Shown: positions 53,289 through 63,792 of the stretch, piece by piece
How the letters are laid out: each line of letters opens with the position of its first letter
Position numbering within the stretch: position 1 is the stretch's first letter
Assembly (NCBI RefSeq): GCF_002251735.1
Contig: NZ_NOXS01000028.1
Location: 26,658-90,657, forward strand
Direction of reading: 5' to 3'
From: Elstera cyanobacteriorum
GTDB taxonomy: Bacteria; Pseudomonadota; Alphaproteobacteria; Elsterales; Elsteraceae
DNA length: 64,000 nt
Translations under genes and position numbers: made by a program
The notes under the pieces: generated by a model
Told to the model about the DNA's origin: nothing
Database searches by the model: none
What the model saw: only the letters and a program-made list of their open reading frames with translations

Positions 53289-54488
53289 ATGACCGATCCT
53301 ATCGTTATCGTCTCCGCCGCCCGCACGCCGCTCGGTGGGTTCCAGGGGGAGCTTCAGTCTCTCACCGCGCCGAAGCTCGGGGCGGTGGCGATTGCTGCGG
53401 CGCTGGCGCGGGCCGGGCTGGCCGCCGACCAGGTGGACGAAGTCTTTATGGGCAACGTCCTTCCGGCAGGGCTGGGGCAGGCCCCGGCGCGGCAGGCGGC
53501 GCTTGGGGCCGGGCTGCCGGAGGCGGTGCCCTGCACGACCATTTCCAAAGTCTGCGGGTCCGGCATGAAGGCGGTGATGCTGGCGCATGATGCGCTGCTC
53601 GCCGGGTCCGTGACCAGCGTGCTGGCGGGCGGTATGGAGAGCATGAGCCTCGCGCCCTATCTGCTGGACCGGGCGCGCGGCGGCTATCGCCTCGGCCACG
53701 GGCGCACCATCGACCATATGTTCTTCGATGGGTTGGAGGATGCCTATAGCACCGACGCGGGCGGGAACCGCCGCCTGATGGGCACGTTTGCCGAAGATAC
53801 GGCGGAAGCCTATCAGTTCACCCGCGAGGTGCAGGATGGCTTCGCGCTCACCTCCCTCGCCCGGTCGCAAAAGGCGCAGGCCGACGGGGCGTTCGACGCC
53901 GAAATCGCCCCCGTGACCGTCAAGGGCCGGGGCGGCGATGTGTCGATTGCCGCCGACGAACAGCCGAAGACCGCCAAGCCCGATAAAATCCCGACACTGA
54001 AACCCGCCTTCCGCAAAGACGGCACGGTGACGGCGGCGAACTCCTCTTCCATCTCCGACGGCGCGGCGGCGCTGCTGCTGATGCGCCGCTCGGAAGCCGA
54101 GGCGCGCGGGCTGCCGATCCGGGCGATTGTGCGCGGGCACGCCGGGCACGCCCAGGCCCCGGCCTGGTTCACCACCGCCCCGGTCGGCGCGATGCAAAAG
54201 TTGCTGGCGAAACTGGACTGGTCGGCCAAGGACGTCGATCTTTACGAGATCAACGAAGCCTTCGCCGTGGTGGCGCTGGCGGCGATGAAAGACCTCGATC
54301 TGCCCGCCGATAAGGTGAATATCCACGGCGGCGCCTGCGCCTTGGGCCATCCTATCGGCGCGTCCGGCGCGCGGATTCTGGTCACGCTGCTGCACGCGCT
54401 GGAGCGGTATGATTTGAAGCACGGCATCGCCTCCCTCTGCATTGGCGGCGGGGAAGCGACCGCCGTCGCCCTCGAACGGGCGGCGTAA
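53289..54488 (+). CDS. Acetyl-CoA C-acyltransferase (thiolase)
   Basis: A 399-residue thiolase. The nucleophile is C89 in SKVCGSGMKAV; NEAFAVVALAAM and GGACALGHPIGASGARI hold the conserved His, and CIGGGEATAVALE carries the second catalytic Cys. It condenses or cleaves acetoacetyl-CoA, the last step after HMG-CoA lyase output in leucine degradation. GGAAGGGAAAA precedes the ATG at 53289. It lies 16 bp downstream of the AT-rich insert and is followed directly by the acyl-CoA synthetase gene. Confidence 0.93.
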   Translation: MTDPIVIVSAARTPLGGFQGELQSLTAPKLGAVAIAAALARAGLAADQVDEVFMGNVLPAGLGQAPARQAALGAGLPEAVPCTTISKVCGSGMKAVMLAHDALLAGSVTSVLAGGMESMSLAPYLLDRARGGYRLGHGRTIDHMFFDGLEDAYSTDAGGNRRLMGTFAEDTAEAYQFTREVQDGFALTSLARSQKAQADGAFDAEIAPVTVKGRGGDVSIAADEQPKTAKPDKIPTLKPAFRKDGTVTAANSSSISDGAAALLLMRRSEAEARGLPIRAIVRGHAGHAQAPAWFTTAPVGAMQKLLAKLDWSAKDVDLYEINEAFAVVALAAMKDLDLPADKVNIHGGACALGHPIGASGARILVTLLHALERYDLKHGIASLCIGGGEATAVALERAA

Positions 54489-56111
54489 ATGGCGGGGGTT
54501 CTGCCGCGTCTCGCCAGCTATCAGGCGGTTTACGACGCATTCCGCTGGTCGATCCCGGCGCGCTTCAACATCGGCGTGGCCGTCGCCGATGCCCATGTTG
54601 CCGCCGGGGATGGGCTGGCGCTGCTGGAGGTCGCGGCAGATGGGGATGTGCGCGAGTGGCGGTTTTCCGATCTACTGCGCGCCGCGTCCCGCCTCGGCAA
54701 TGTGTTGGAGGCGGGCGGCATCGGGCGTGGGGAGCGGGTGGGCGTGCTGCTGGCGCAATCGCCGGAAACGGCCATCGCCCATATCGCCGCCTACCGCCAC
54801 GGGGCAATTGCCGTGCCTTTGTTCGGCCTGTTCGGGCCAGAGGCGCTGGAATTCCGCCTGGGCAATTGCGCGGCATCGGCCCTGATCACCGACCGCGCGG
54901 GGTATGAGAAGATCGCGCCCCTCCGCGCGCAGCTTCCGGCGCTGAAGCTCATTCTGGTCACCGATTGGGGCAGCGGCGCAACGCCGCCCGGTGTGCTGGA
55001 TTGGGCGGCGGCGCTCGGCGCGGCGGCGGATACGCGCGCGGCGGTCGATACCGCCGCCGACGATCCTGCCGTCATCATCTATACCTCCGGCACCACCGGC
55101 CAGCCGAAGGGGGCGCTGCATGCGCATCGGGTGCTGCTCGGCCATCTGCCGGGGGTGGAGATGCCGCATCATTTCTTCCCGGAAGCGGGGGACCGCTTCT
55201 GGACCCCCGCCGATTGGGCCTGGATCGGCGGGCTGTTCGATGTGCTGCTGCCGTCGCTCTATCACGGCATCCCCGTGGTCGCGCACCGCATGAGCAAGTT
55301 CGACCCCGATGCCGCCTTCGCCTTCATCACCCGCCACGGCATCCGCAATCTCTTCCTGCCGCCCACGGCGCTGAAACTGATGCGGACCTCCACCGCGACG
55401 GCGCGTAGCGTTCGTTCCATCGGCAGCGGCGGCGAAAGCCTAGGCGGGGAGTTGCTGGACTGGGGCCGCGCCGCCTTCGGCGTGACGATCAACGAGTTTT
55501 ACGGCCAGACCGAATGCAACCTCGTCGTCGGCAATGATGATCGCCTGTTCCCGGTGAAGCCCGGCGCGACCGGGCGGGCCTTCCCCGGCCATCGCGTCGC
55601 GGTGATCGGGCCGGACGGGCAGGCGCTTCCCCCCGGCACGCCCGGCACCATCGCGGTTCATCGGCCCGACCCGGTGATGTTCCTCGGCTATTGGAACAAT
55701 CCGCAGGCGACCGCCGCTAAGTTCATCGGCGATTGGCTGCTGACCGGCGATCAAGGCGCCATCGACGAAGAAGGCTATATCCATTTCGTCGGGCGCGATG
55801 ATGATGTCATCACCTCCGGCGGCTACCGCATCGGCCCCGGCGAGATCGAAGACTGCCTGCTGAAGCACCCCGCCGTCTCCCTGGTGGCGGTGGTCGGCAA
55901 GCCCGATCCGGTGCGCACCGAAATCGTCAAAGCCTTCATCGTGCTGAAACCCGGCGTCGCCGAAACCCCCGCGCTGACCGCCGAGTTGCAAGACTTCGTG
56001 CGCCAGCGCCTCGCCGCCCACGAATACCCGCGCGAAATTGCCTTCGTCCCCGATCTGCCGATGACGGCAACGGGTAAGATCATCCGCAAAGACCTGCGGG
56101 CGCGGGGCTAA
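54489..56111 (+). CDS. AMP-dependent acyl-CoA synthetase
   Basis: A 540-residue ANL-superfamily enzyme that begins at the base after the thiolase stop. VIIYTSGTTGQPKGALHAHR is the P-loop motif, FYGQTECNLVVGN the acyl pocket motif, LTGDQGAIDEEGYIHFVGRDDDVITSGGYRIGPGEIE the hinge, and MTATGKIIRKDLR includes the C-terminal lysine. It activates a short or medium carboxylic acid; in this locus isovalerate or acetoacetate are candidates, as liu loci often include an acetoacetyl-CoA synthetase. The specificity cannot be told from sequence. Confidence 0.9.
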   Translation: MAGVLPRLASYQAVYDAFRWSIPARFNIGVAVADAHVAAGDGLALLEVAADGDVREWRFSDLLRAASRLGNVLEAGGIGRGERVGVLLAQSPETAIAHIAAYRHGAIAVPLFGLFGPEALEFRLGNCAASALITDRAGYEKIAPLRAQLPALKLILVTDWGSGATPPGVLDWAAALGAAADTRAAVDTAADDPAVIIYTSGTTGQPKGALHAHRVLLGHLPGVEMPHHFFPEAGDRFWTPADWAWIGGLFDVLLPSLYHGIPVVAHRMSKFDPDAAFAFITRHGIRNLFLPPTALKLMRTSTATARSVRSIGSGGESLGGELLDWGRAAFGVTINEFYGQTECNLVVGNDDRLFPVKPGATGRAFPGHRVAVIGPDGQALPPGTPGTIAVHRPDPVMFLGYWNNPQATAAKFIGDWLLTGDQGAIDEEGYIHFVGRDDDVITSGGYRIGPGEIEDCLLKHPAVSLVAVVGKPDPVRTEIVKAFIVLKPGVAETPALTAELQDFVRQRLAAHEYPREIAFVPDLPMTATGKIIRKDLRARG

Positions 56112-56127
56112 GATGCAGGCGCAAAGG

Positions 56128-56262
56128 CTCCGCCTCTGCACTCCGCTTAAGGGCCAATTGGCCCTTAAGAATCCTATTTTTTATCAAAGAGATTGCGGAA
56201 ACGGGGGGCTATCTGTCCCGTCTTTTCCGAAGAAAACGGGATTCTCAAGGGGCAAGCCCCTT
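56128..56262. repeat. Intergenic palindromic repeat, copy 3 (convergent synthetase and chemoreceptor ends)
   Basis: The 16-mer GCACTCCGCTTAAGGG (56138-56153) is identical to copy 1. A 24-bp perfect palindrome covers 56146-56169. The second half has ACGGGATT and a 10-bp stem (CTCAAGGGGC/GCCCCTTGAG) near 56245-56266. The spacer between halves is AT-rich. Confidence 0.7.
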
Positions 56263-56327
56263 GAGTGGGGGCCCTGCGCGTTTGACGCGCAAAGCGCGTC
56301 GGGGTGGGCAGCGCCCCCTCGTACCGG

Positions 56328-57878
56328 CTACGCCGCCCGGATATTGCCGATGAAGCGGTTGACCGCATCGGCGAGGCTGCGGGTTTCTTTGCCGAGTTTG
56401 ACGGCGGCGGCGAGGACGGAATGGGCGCTGCCGCCGGTTTCCGATGCGCCGCGCGCCACATCGGCCATATGGCCCGCGACTTCCTGGGTGCCGGTGACGA
56501 CGCCGGCGATGGTGCGGGCGATTTCGCTGGTGGCGGCGCCCTGTTCCTGGACGGCGCCGGCGATACCGGTAGAGATGGCGTCCATATCGCGGATGGTCTG
56601 GCCGATGGTATCGATGGCATCGGCGGCGGCCATGGTTTCGGATTGGATGACGCCGACCTTCTGGGTGATGGTTTCCGTTGCGGTGGCGGTTTGCGCCGCG
56701 AGGTTTTTGACTTCGGTGGCGACGACGGCAAAGCCCTTACCCGCTTCCCCGGCGCGCGCGGCTTCGATGGTGGCGTTCAGCGCCAGCAGATTGGTTTGTG
56801 CCGCGATTTCGGCAATCAAGCGCAGCACGTCGCCGATGTCGCCCGCCGCAGCGGTTAACCCCTGCACGGTGCCGCGTGTATCGTCGGCTTGGTTGACGGC
56901 CTTTTGCGCCAGTTCCGCCGATTGGCGCACCCGCCGGGCGATTTCTTCCGACGAGGTGGCAAGCTCGGTCGCGGCGGCGGCGACGGTCTGGATGTCGCCC
57001 GCGATTTGTTCCGTCGCGCCGGTGACGGAGGTGGCGCGGACGCTGGCGCCGTCGGCAATCCGGCTCATCGAGGTTGCGATTTTCTCCAAGTCCGACGCTT
57101 CGGTGGAGACGGTGCCGACAATGGCCGACACGCTGGCTTCCAGCTCGTTCGACAGGCGGGCCATCAGCGCGCGCCGCTCAGCCTCCGCCCGCTCGCGGCT
57201 CGCCGTTTGCTCGGCGCGCAACTGTTCGACGGCGCGGGCATTATCGCGGAAAACCACCAGCGCCGCCGCCATTTCACCAATCTCGCCGCTCGCCCCTTGG
57301 GCTGGGATGTCGATCTTCGTGTCGCCGGTCGCCAGCACCCGCATCGCCCCGCCCATGCGCCGCAGCGGATGGGTGATGGAGCGCGATAGGATCAGCACCG
57401 CCCCGGCGATAACGACGGCCAGCACGCCCACGGCCAGCAGCGTGCCGCCTGCGCCGATGCGCACGGTGGTTTCCAGCGGCGCCTCGATCTCGGCATGGGC
57501 CTTTTCGAGCTGCTTCACCAGCCCGGCCAGTTTTTCCGGGTTGGTTTCGCTGCGGGCTTGCGTTGCCAGCTTCAGCATGTCGGCGCAGCGGTCGCGCGCG
57601 GCGGAGGTGCCGATGATTTGCATCGCCAACCGTTCGACCGGCGTGTTGAGATCCAGGCAGCGTTCAGCCGCCGCTGCGATCTCGGCAATGGCCTGGGTTA
57701 GCCCGGCGCCCTTGTCGGTACTAACCGCCGCCGTGACCACGTTCAAGGCGCGCAACTGGCGCGTGTGCAGCCGGTGGTATTCGGCGGCCTTATTCAGTTC
57801 CACGACCCCGGCAATAGCTGCCAGGGCGAGAAGCACGACACCAGCGAGAATCAAGGTGAGTTTACGGGCAATGGTCAT
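56328..57878 (-). CDS. Membrane chemoreceptor with HAMP domain
   Basis: A 516-residue transmembrane methyl-accepting protein. TM1 is about residues 6-27 ([20 protein letters not shown]), a four-helix periplasmic domain of about 130 residues follows with two cysteines (RCLD and RDRCAD), TM2 is about 168-190, then HAMP ([20 protein letters not shown]) and the signalling domain with [38 protein letters not shown]. The start is the ATG at 57876-57878 with GGGGAA upstream. It lies on the strand opposite to the leucine genes that surround it. Confidence 0.92.
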   Translation of the reverse strand: MTIARKLTLILAGVVLLALAAIAGVVELNKAAEYHRLHTRQLRALNVVTAAVSTDKGAGLTQAIAEIAAAAERCLDLNTPVERLAMQIIGTSAARDRCADMLKLATQARSETNPEKLAGLVKQLEKAHAEIEAPLETTVRIGAGGTLLAVGVLAVVIAGAVLILSRSITHPLRRMGGAMRVLATGDTKIDIPAQGASGEIGEMAAALVVFRDNARAVEQLRAEQTASRERAEAERRALMARLSNELEASVSAIVGTVSTEASDLEKIATSMSRIADGASVRATSVTGATEQIAGDIQTVAAAATELATSSEEIARRVRQSAELAQKAVNQADDTRGTVQGLTAAAGDIGDVLRLIAEIAAQTNLLALNATIEAARAGEAGKGFAVVATEVKNLAAQTATATETITQKVGVIQSETMAAADAIDTIGQTIRDMDAISTGIAGAVQEQGAATSEIARTIAGVVTGTQEVAGHMADVARGASETGGSAHSVLAAAVKLGKETRSLADAVNRFIGNIRAA

Positions 57879-57956
57879 ACCAGTTCCCCAAGCGAGTAAG
57901 ATGGGACCGAGTGTAGCAGGTCCGACCGGCAGAACAAACGAGAGGGAGGGGTGAGA

Positions 57957-59564
57957 ATGTCGCCGATACGGACAACCATAGAGACTAAATCCGCCATTTA
58001 TCAAGAAAACCAAGCCGTCATGCTCGCCCTGGTCGCCGACCTGAAGGCCAAGGTGGCGCTTCTGGCGGAAGGCGGTGGCGAGGCGGCCCGGGCAAAACAC
58101 GTGGCGCGCGGCAAACTGCTGCCGCGCGACCGGATCCGCACCTTGCTGGATGTCGGCGCGCCGTTCCTTGAGCTAAGTCAATTCGCTGCATTTGATATGT
58201 ATAATGGAGACGTGCCCTGCGCCGGGATCATTACCGGCATCGGGCGTGTTTCGGGGCGGGAATGTTTGATCGTCGCCAATGATGCAACGGTGAAAGGCGG
58301 TACCTATTATCCCGTCACCGTGCGGAAACATTTGCGCGCACAGGCCATCGCCCAGGAAAATAATTTACCCTGTATTTATCTAGTCGATAGCGGCGGCGCG
58401 AATTTGCCCAATCAGGATGAGGTTTTTCCGGATAAGGAGCATTTTGGCCGCATCTTCTTTAATCAGGCCACTATGTCGGCGCGCGGTATTCCGCAGATCG
58501 CCGTTGTCATGGGCTCCTGCACGGCGGGCGGCGCCTATGTTCCGGCGATGGCGGACGAGAGCATTATCGTGCGCAATCAGGGCACCATCTTCCTCGGCGG
58601 CCCGCCCCTCGTGAAAGCCGCGACGGGCGAAGTGGTGACGGCGGAAGATTTGGGCGGGGCCGATGTCCATACCCGCATTTCCGGCGTCGCCGATCATCTG
58701 GCGGAAAATGACGCCCACGCCCTCGGCATTGCCCGGTCTATCGTCGGCAACCTCAACCGCCCGAAGCCGATGCCGCTGGACCTGCGCCCGCCGCGCGACC
58801 CGCTGTACGATCCGCGCGAAATCTACGGGATCGTCTCGTCGGACCTGCGCAAACCCTATGACGTGCGCGAGATCATCGCCCGCATCGTCGATGGGTCGGA
58901 GTTCGACGAGTTCAAAGCGAACTATGGCACCACGCTGGTCACCGGCTTTGCCCATATCTGGGGCTATCCCGTCGGCATTGTCGCCAATAATGGCATTCTG
59001 TTCGGCGAGAGCGCGCAGAAGGGCGCGCATTTCGTCGAACTCTGCGGCCAGCGCGGCATTCCGCTGGTCTTCTTGCAAAACATCACCGGCTTCATGGTCG
59101 GCAAGAAGTACGAACACGGCGGCATCGCTAAAGACGGCGCCAAAATGGTGACGGCGGTCTCCTGCGTCTCCGTGCCGAAGCTGACCGTGATCATCGGCAA
59201 TAGCTTCGGCGCCGGGAACTACGGCATGTGCGGGCGCGCCTTCGATCCGCGTTTCCTGTGGATGTGGCCGAACGCCCGCATCTCCGTGATGGGCGGGGAG
59301 CAGGCGGCGAACGTGCTGGCCCAGGTCCGCCGCGACGGGATGGAGGCCAAAGGCCAAAGCTGGAGTACCGAGGAAGAAGCCGCCTTCAAGGCGCCGATCC
59401 ACGCCCAATACGAAAAGCAGGGCCATCCCTATTATTCCTCCGCGCGCCTGTGGGACGATGGCATCATCGACCCCGCCGATACGCGCATGGTCCTGGGCCT
59501 CGGCCTGTCGGCGGCGCTGAACGCGCCGGTGCCGGAAAGCCGCTTCGGCGTCTTCCGCATGTAA
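57957..59564 (+). CDS. liuB: Methylcrotonoyl-CoA carboxylase beta (carboxyltransferase) subunit
   Basis: A 535-residue carboxyltransferase. [31 protein letters not shown] and [57 protein letters not shown] are diagnostic for the MCC beta subunit; [16 protein letters not shown] and [13 protein letters not shown] form the second active-site half. With LiuD it carboxylates 3-methylcrotonyl-CoA. The ATG at 57957 has GGGAGGGG five bases upstream. It is divergent from the chemoreceptor gene by 78 bp and starts the second liu transcript block. Confidence 0.95.
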   Translation: MSPIRTTIETKSAIYQENQAVMLALVADLKAKVALLAEGGGEAARAKHVARGKLLPRDRIRTLLDVGAPFLELSQFAAFDMYNGDVPCAGIITGIGRVSGRECLIVANDATVKGGTYYPVTVRKHLRAQAIAQENNLPCIYLVDSGGANLPNQDEVFPDKEHFGRIFFNQATMSARGIPQIAVVMGSCTAGGAYVPAMADESIIVRNQGTIFLGGPPLVKAATGEVVTAEDLGGADVHTRISGVADHLAENDAHALGIARSIVGNLNRPKPMPLDLRPPRDPLYDPREIYGIVSSDLRKPYDVREIIARIVDGSEFDEFKANYGTTLVTGFAHIWGYPVGIVANNGILFGESAQKGAHFVELCGQRGIPLVFLQNITGFMVGKKYEHGGIAKDGAKMVTAVSCVSVPKLTVIIGNSFGAGNYGMCGRAFDPRFLWMWPNARISVMGGEQAANVLAQVRRDGMEAKGQSWSTEEEAAFKAPIHAQYEKQGHPYYSSARLWDDGIIDPADTRMVLGLGLSAALNAPVPESRFGVFRM

Positions 59565-59574
59565 GGGGGCAGAA

Positions 59575-60363
59575 ATGAGCAACCTTCTGATCGAGCAAAA
59601 GGGCGCGGTCGCCTGCCTAACCCTGAACCGTCCCGAGATCCATAATGCGTTCGACGAACATCTGATCGCGACGCTGACGGCGGCGGTGGCGGCGGCCAGT
59701 GCCGATCCCTCGGTGCGGATCATTCTTCTCTCCGGGGCAGGCAAGAGCTTTTCCGCCGGGGGTGATCTTAATTGGATGCGCCGCATGGCCGCCTATAGCC
59801 CGGACGAAAACCTTGCCGATGCGCAGGGGCTCGCCAAGCTGATGCGGACCATCGACGAAAGCCCGAAGCCGGTGATCGCCCGCGTTCACGGCGCCGCCTA
59901 TGCCGGGGGGCTGGGGCTGGTCGCCTGCGCCGATATCGCCATCGGCGTGCCGGAAGCGCAGTTCGCGATTACCGAGGTAAAACTGGGGCTGATCCCCGCC
60001 GTCATCTCCCCCTATCTCGTCCGAGCGATGGGCGTGCGCGAGGCCCGGCGCTGGTGCCTGACGGCGCAACGCTTCTCCGCCACCGAAGCCCACCGGTTGG
60101 GCCTGCTGCACGCGGTCGTTCCGGCAGAGACGCTGGATGCGGTGGTCGATGCCGAAATCGAAGCCCTGCTGGCCGCCGCGCCGGAGGCTTTGGCCGACAC
60201 CAAGCGCCTGCTGAAAGCCGTGGATCAGCCGCTGACCGATGCGGTGATTGCCGATACCGCCCAGCGCATCGCCACCCGCCGCGCCAGTGCCGAAGCCCGC
60301 GAAGGGCTGGCCGCCTTTTTCGATAAACGCCCGCCCCATTGGGCAGGGGAGTCCCGTTCATGA
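59575..60363 (+). CDS. liuC: Methylglutaconyl-CoA hydratase (enoyl-CoA hydratase family)
   Basis: A 262-residue crotonase. GAGKSFSAGGDLNWMRRMA is the oxyanion and substrate motif typical of LiuC-type enzymes, and ARVHGAAYAGGLGLVACADIAIGVPEAQFAITEVKLGLIPAVISPYL holds the second set of active-site residues. It hydrates 3-methylglutaconyl-CoA to HMG-CoA. It lies 10 bp after liuB and overlaps liuD by ATGA. Confidence 0.93.
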   Translation: MSNLLIEQKGAVACLTLNRPEIHNAFDEHLIATLTAAVAAASADPSVRIILLSGAGKSFSAGGDLNWMRRMAAYSPDENLADAQGLAKLMRTIDESPKPVIARVHGAAYAGGLGLVACADIAIGVPEAQFAITEVKLGLIPAVISPYLVRAMGVREARRWCLTAQRFSATEAHRLGLLHAVVPAETLDAVVDAEIEALLAAAPEALADTKRLLKAVDQPLTDAVIADTAQRIATRRASAEAREGLAAFFDKRPPHWAGESRS

Positions 60364-62381
60364 CCCGCCACATCAAAACCCTGCTGATCGCCAATCGCGG
60401 CGAAATCGCCTGCCGCATTATCCGCACCGCCCGCCGCCTCGGCATTCGCACCGTCGCGGTCTATTCCGACGCCGACGCGGGCGCGGCCCATGTCGCAGCA
60501 TCCGATGTCGCCGTCCGCCTCGGTTCGGCCCCGGCGCGCGAAAGTTATCTGAAGGCCGAATTGCTGCTGGAGGTGGCGAAGGCCACCGGGGCCGATGCCG
60601 TGCATCCGGGCTATGGTTTCCTGTCGGAAAACGCCGGGTTCGCCGAAGCCTGCGCCGCCGCGGGCGTGATCTTCGTCGGCCCGCCGCCGTCGGCCATTGC
60701 CGCGATGGGGTCGAAAAGCGCCGCGAAAGCGCTGATGGAAAAGGCCAATGTGCCGCTGGTCCCCGGCTATCACGGCGACCGCCAGGAAGCGGACTTCTTG
60801 GCGAAAGAGGCGGATCGCATCGGCTTCCCGCTGCTCATCAAAGCCTCGGCGGGCGGTGGCGGCAAGGGCATGAAGATCGTCCGCGACGCGGGCGAATTCG
60901 AAAGCCAGCTTGCCTCGGCCAAACGCGAGGCGCTGGCCAGCTTCGGCGACGATCATGTGCTGATCGAACGTTATCTGACCAAGCCCCGGCACATCGAAGT
61001 GCAGATCTTCTTCGATAGCCAGGGCAATGGCGTTTATCTGCACGAGCGGGATTGCTCCATCCAGCGCCGCCATCAGAAAGTGGTCGAAGAAGCGCCCGCA
61101 CCGGGCATGACGGCGGAGCGCCGCGCCGCGATGGGCAAGGCCGCCGTCGAAGCCGCCCGCGCCGTCGGCTATGTCGGTGCCGGAACGGTGGAGTTTATTG
61201 CCGAGGGCGATGATTTCTTCTTCATGGAGATGAACACCCGCCTGCAGGTGGAGCATCCGGTGACGGAGGCGATTACTCAGCAGGATCTGGTCGAATGGCA
61301 GTTGCGCGTTGCTGAAGGCCACCCGCTGCCGCTTGCGCAAGAAAACATCCCGCTGGTCGGCCATGCGGTCGAAGTACGCCTGTATGCCGAAGACCCGCTG
61401 AAAGAGTTTCTGCCCCAGGTCGGCACGCTTTCCCAGGCCCGGTTCGGGGCAGGGGAGGGGGTGCGCATCGATACCGGCGTGCGCTCCGGCGATACGATTT
61501 CGATCTATTACGATCCGATGATCGCCAAGGTCATCGCTTATGGCCCGGATCGCGCGACGGCGACGCAACGGCTCATTGCAGCGTTGAAGGATACGGTCAT
61601 CACCGGCCTTACCACCAACCGCGCGTTTCTGATCGATATTCTGGCGCACCCGGATTTCGCCAACGCCGATCTCGATACCGGCTTCATCGAACGCAACCGT
61701 GCGGTATTGCTACCACCCCCGACCCCTGCGTGTGAAACCGAGCTTGGCTTGGCCGCGCTTGCTGCTCTGCTGCGGACCAGCGCCGCCGCCCTGGCCGCGC
61801 AACGCCAGACCAAGGATCCCCATAGCCCCTGGGCACTCACCACCGGGTGGCGGCTGAACCGCGATGCTTGGAACGATCTGACCCTGCAGGAGGGGGAGGC
61901 GAGCGTCACCCTCCGCGCCCATTATCGCGGCGATGGTTTCCAGATCGATCTGCCGTCAGGCGCGCTGCCGGCCCGCGGCACCCTGACCAATCTTCCCGAG
62001 GGCGGCGCTGTGCTTCAGGCCGTACTGGGGGAAAAGACCCTCTCTGCCCTGGTCTTTGATGCGCCGGATGGGCTGTGGCTGCACCTCAACGGCACCACCC
62101 GCCGGTTTGCCCTGATCGACCCGCGCCGCGCCGCCGATACCGGTCAAGCCCAGGGCGGGCGGCTGACGGCGCCGATGCCCGGCAAGATCATCGCGATTGC
62201 CGTTGCCGTCGGCGATACGGTGGCGGCGGGCGATGTGTTGATGGTGGTGGAGGCAATGAAGATGGAACATTCCATCCGCGCGCCAAAAGCCGGGACCATC
62301 GCCGCCATTAAATTCGCTGTTGGCGATCTTGTTGATGACGGCGTCGACCTGCTGACGCTCGAAGAGGGAGTTCCGGCATGA
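60360..62381 (+). CDS. liuD: Methylcrotonoyl-CoA carboxylase alpha (biotin carboxylase/carrier) subunit
   Basis: A 673-residue subunit. Biotin carboxylase with LLIANRGEIACRIIRTARRLG, KASAGGGGKGMKIV and EMNTRLQVEHPVTE; a linker with RDSEPLDP-like substitutes follows, and the C-terminal biotinyl domain has VVEAMKMEHSIRAPKAG with biotinyl lysine at about K634. It overlaps liuC by ATGA and liuE by ATGA, so the four genes are translationally coupled. Confidence 0.95.
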   Translation: MTRHIKTLLIANRGEIACRIIRTARRLGIRTVAVYSDADAGAAHVAASDVAVRLGSAPARESYLKAELLLEVAKATGADAVHPGYGFLSENAGFAEACAAAGVIFVGPPPSAIAAMGSKSAAKALMEKANVPLVPGYHGDRQEADFLAKEADRIGFPLLIKASAGGGGKGMKIVRDAGEFESQLASAKREALASFGDDHVLIERYLTKPRHIEVQIFFDSQGNGVYLHERDCSIQRRHQKVVEEAPAPGMTAERRAAMGKAAVEAARAVGYVGAGTVEFIAEGDDFFFMEMNTRLQVEHPVTEAITQQDLVEWQLRVAEGHPLPLAQENIPLVGHAVEVRLYAEDPLKEFLPQVGTLSQARFGAGEGVRIDTGVRSGDTISIYYDPMIAKVIAYGPDRATATQRLIAALKDTVITGLTTNRAFLIDILAHPDFANADLDTGFIERNRAVLLPPPTPACETELGLAALAALLRTSAAALAAQRQTKDPHSPWALTTGWRLNRDAWNDLTLQEGEASVTLRAHYRGDGFQIDLPSGALPARGTLTNLPEGGAVLQAVLGEKTLSALVFDAPDGLWLHLNGTTRRFALIDPRRAADTGQAQGGRLTAPMPGKIIAIAVAVGDTVAAGDVLMVVEAMKMEHSIRAPKAGTIAAIKFAVGDLVDDGVDLLTLEEGVPA

Positions 62382-63274
62382 GGGATGTGACCATCGTCGA
62401 CGTCGGCCCGCGCGACGGGTTGCAGAACGAAGCCACCCCGGTCCCGACCGCCGACAAAGTCGCGCTCATTACCGCGCTGGCTGGGGCAGGGGTGCCGGTG
62501 ATCGAAGCGGGTAGTTTCGTCTCGCCGAAATGGGTGCCCCAGATGGCCGATAGCGCGGCGGTGCTCGCGGGCCTGCCGCCCTTGCCGGGGGTGCGCCTGC
62601 CGGTGCTGGTTCCCAATCTCAAGGGGTTGGAGGCGGCGCAGGCGGCGGGCGTTCAGGAAATCGCCGTTTTCGGGGCGGCGTCGGAAGCCTTCTCCCAGCG
62701 CAACATCAATTGCTCCATCGCTGAAAGTTTGGAGCGCTTCCGCCCGGTTGCGGCGGCGGCGCTGGCTGCCGGGATCAAGGTGCGCGGCTATGTCTCCTGC
62801 GTGCTCGGTTGCCCCTATCAGGGGGATGTGCCGGTGGCTGAGGTAGTGCGCGTCTCCGAAGCGCTCTCGGCGATGGGGTGCTACGAGATTTCTCTCGGCG
62901 ACACCATCGGCGTCGGCACGGCGGGCGCGGCGCGGGCTGTGGTGAAAACCGTCGCCGCCTCCCTTGGCGTCGGGCGGGTTGCGGTCCATTTCCACGATAC
63001 CTACGGGCAGGCGCTCGCCAATATCCTCGCTGCGCTGGAGGAAGGGGTGCGAACCGTCGATAGTTCCGTGGCGGGCCTCGGCGGTTGTCCTTACGCCAAA
63101 GGGGCGTCGGGCAATGTGGCGACGGAGGATGTTGTGTATCTCTTGAATGGTTTGGGCCTCTCGACAGGCATTGATCTCGATGCCTTGGCCGCCGTGGGGT
63201 GGCAGATTTCCAGTGTGCTTGGGCGCAAGCCCGCGTCGAAAGTCGGTCTGGCGCTCGCGGCGAAGGCGGCATGA
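62378..63274 (+). CDS. liuE: Hydroxymethylglutaryl-CoA lyase
   Basis: A 298-residue HMG-CoA lyase. VDVGPRDGLQNEATPVPTADK is the N-terminal catalytic motif, and VAGLGGCPYAKGASGNVATEDVVYLL contains the family signature with the active-site cysteine. It splits HMG-CoA to acetyl-CoA and acetoacetate, the end of leucine degradation. It starts in the liuD stop and ends in the DUF1489 start. Confidence 0.95.
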   Translation: MRDVTIVDVGPRDGLQNEATPVPTADKVALITALAGAGVPVIEAGSFVSPKWVPQMADSAAVLAGLPPLPGVRLPVLVPNLKGLEAAQAAGVQEIAVFGAASEAFSQRNINCSIAESLERFRPVAAAALAAGIKVRGYVSCVLGCPYQGDVPVAEVVRVSEALSAMGCYEISLGDTIGVGTAGAARAVVKTVAASLGVGRVAVHFHDTYGQALANILAALEEGVRTVDSSVAGLGGCPYAKGASGNVATEDVVYLLNGLGLSTGIDLDALAAVGWQISSVLGRKPASKVGLALAAKAA

Positions 63275-63693
63275 GCCTCAACATCATTCGCCTCTGCGTT
63301 GGCTGCGAGAGTATCGAGGATCTGCGCGACTGGCAGGAAACGCATAACGAAGCGCCCGATTATCCCGGCTGCGTCTTCACCATGACGACCATGTACCCCA
63401 AGCGTGCCGAGGAGATTATCGGCCAAGGTTCGCTCTATTGGGTGATCAAGGGCAAGATCGCGGTGCGGCAGCCAATCGTTGCGATCGACCGCACCTTGGG
63501 GCCGGAGGGGGAGCAGCGCACCCGCCTCGTCCTCAAAGCCGAATGGATCGAAACCGTGCCGACGCCGACGCGCCCGTTCCAGGGTTGGCGCTATTTCGAT
63601 AGCGAAAAAGCCCCGCCCGACCTCGGTGGGGCGGGCGGCGCCGATATGCCGCCGGAGATGGCGGCGGAACTGCGCAGCCTGGGGCTTCTCTAA
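63271..63693 (+). CDS. DUF1489 family protein
   Basis: A 140-residue protein that overlaps liuE by ATGA. LNIIRLCVGCESIEDLRDWQ, TMTTMYPKRAEEIIGQGSLYWVIKGKIAVRQPIVAI and PTPTRPFQGWRYFDSEKAPPDL match DUF1489 (COG5458). Members are found almost only in Alphaproteobacteria and have no known activity; conserved GWRYF and the central beta region suggest a small cytosolic binding domain. Its coupling to the liu operon may be local. Confidence 0.9.
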   Translation: MSLNIIRLCVGCESIEDLRDWQETHNEAPDYPGCVFTMTTMYPKRAEEIIGQGSLYWVIKGKIAVRQPIVAIDRTLGPEGEQRTRLVLKAEWIETVPTPTRPFQGWRYFDSEKAPPDLGGAGGADMPPEMAAELRSLGLL

Positions 63694-63792
63694 GCGCCTG
63701 GTTTCTCGGAGATTTCTCCGCTCGGGATCGCGCCCGGGCGGGGTATGTGACGGATTGTTAGGAGTGGCGTGACAGATTTTTTAAAAAAGCGC

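Noticed and set aside
56113..57954. A 613-codon forward frame opposite the membrane chemoreceptor
   Set aside because: It is Ala/Ser-rich and antisense to a receptor with clear domains; the repeat element at its start is intergenic.
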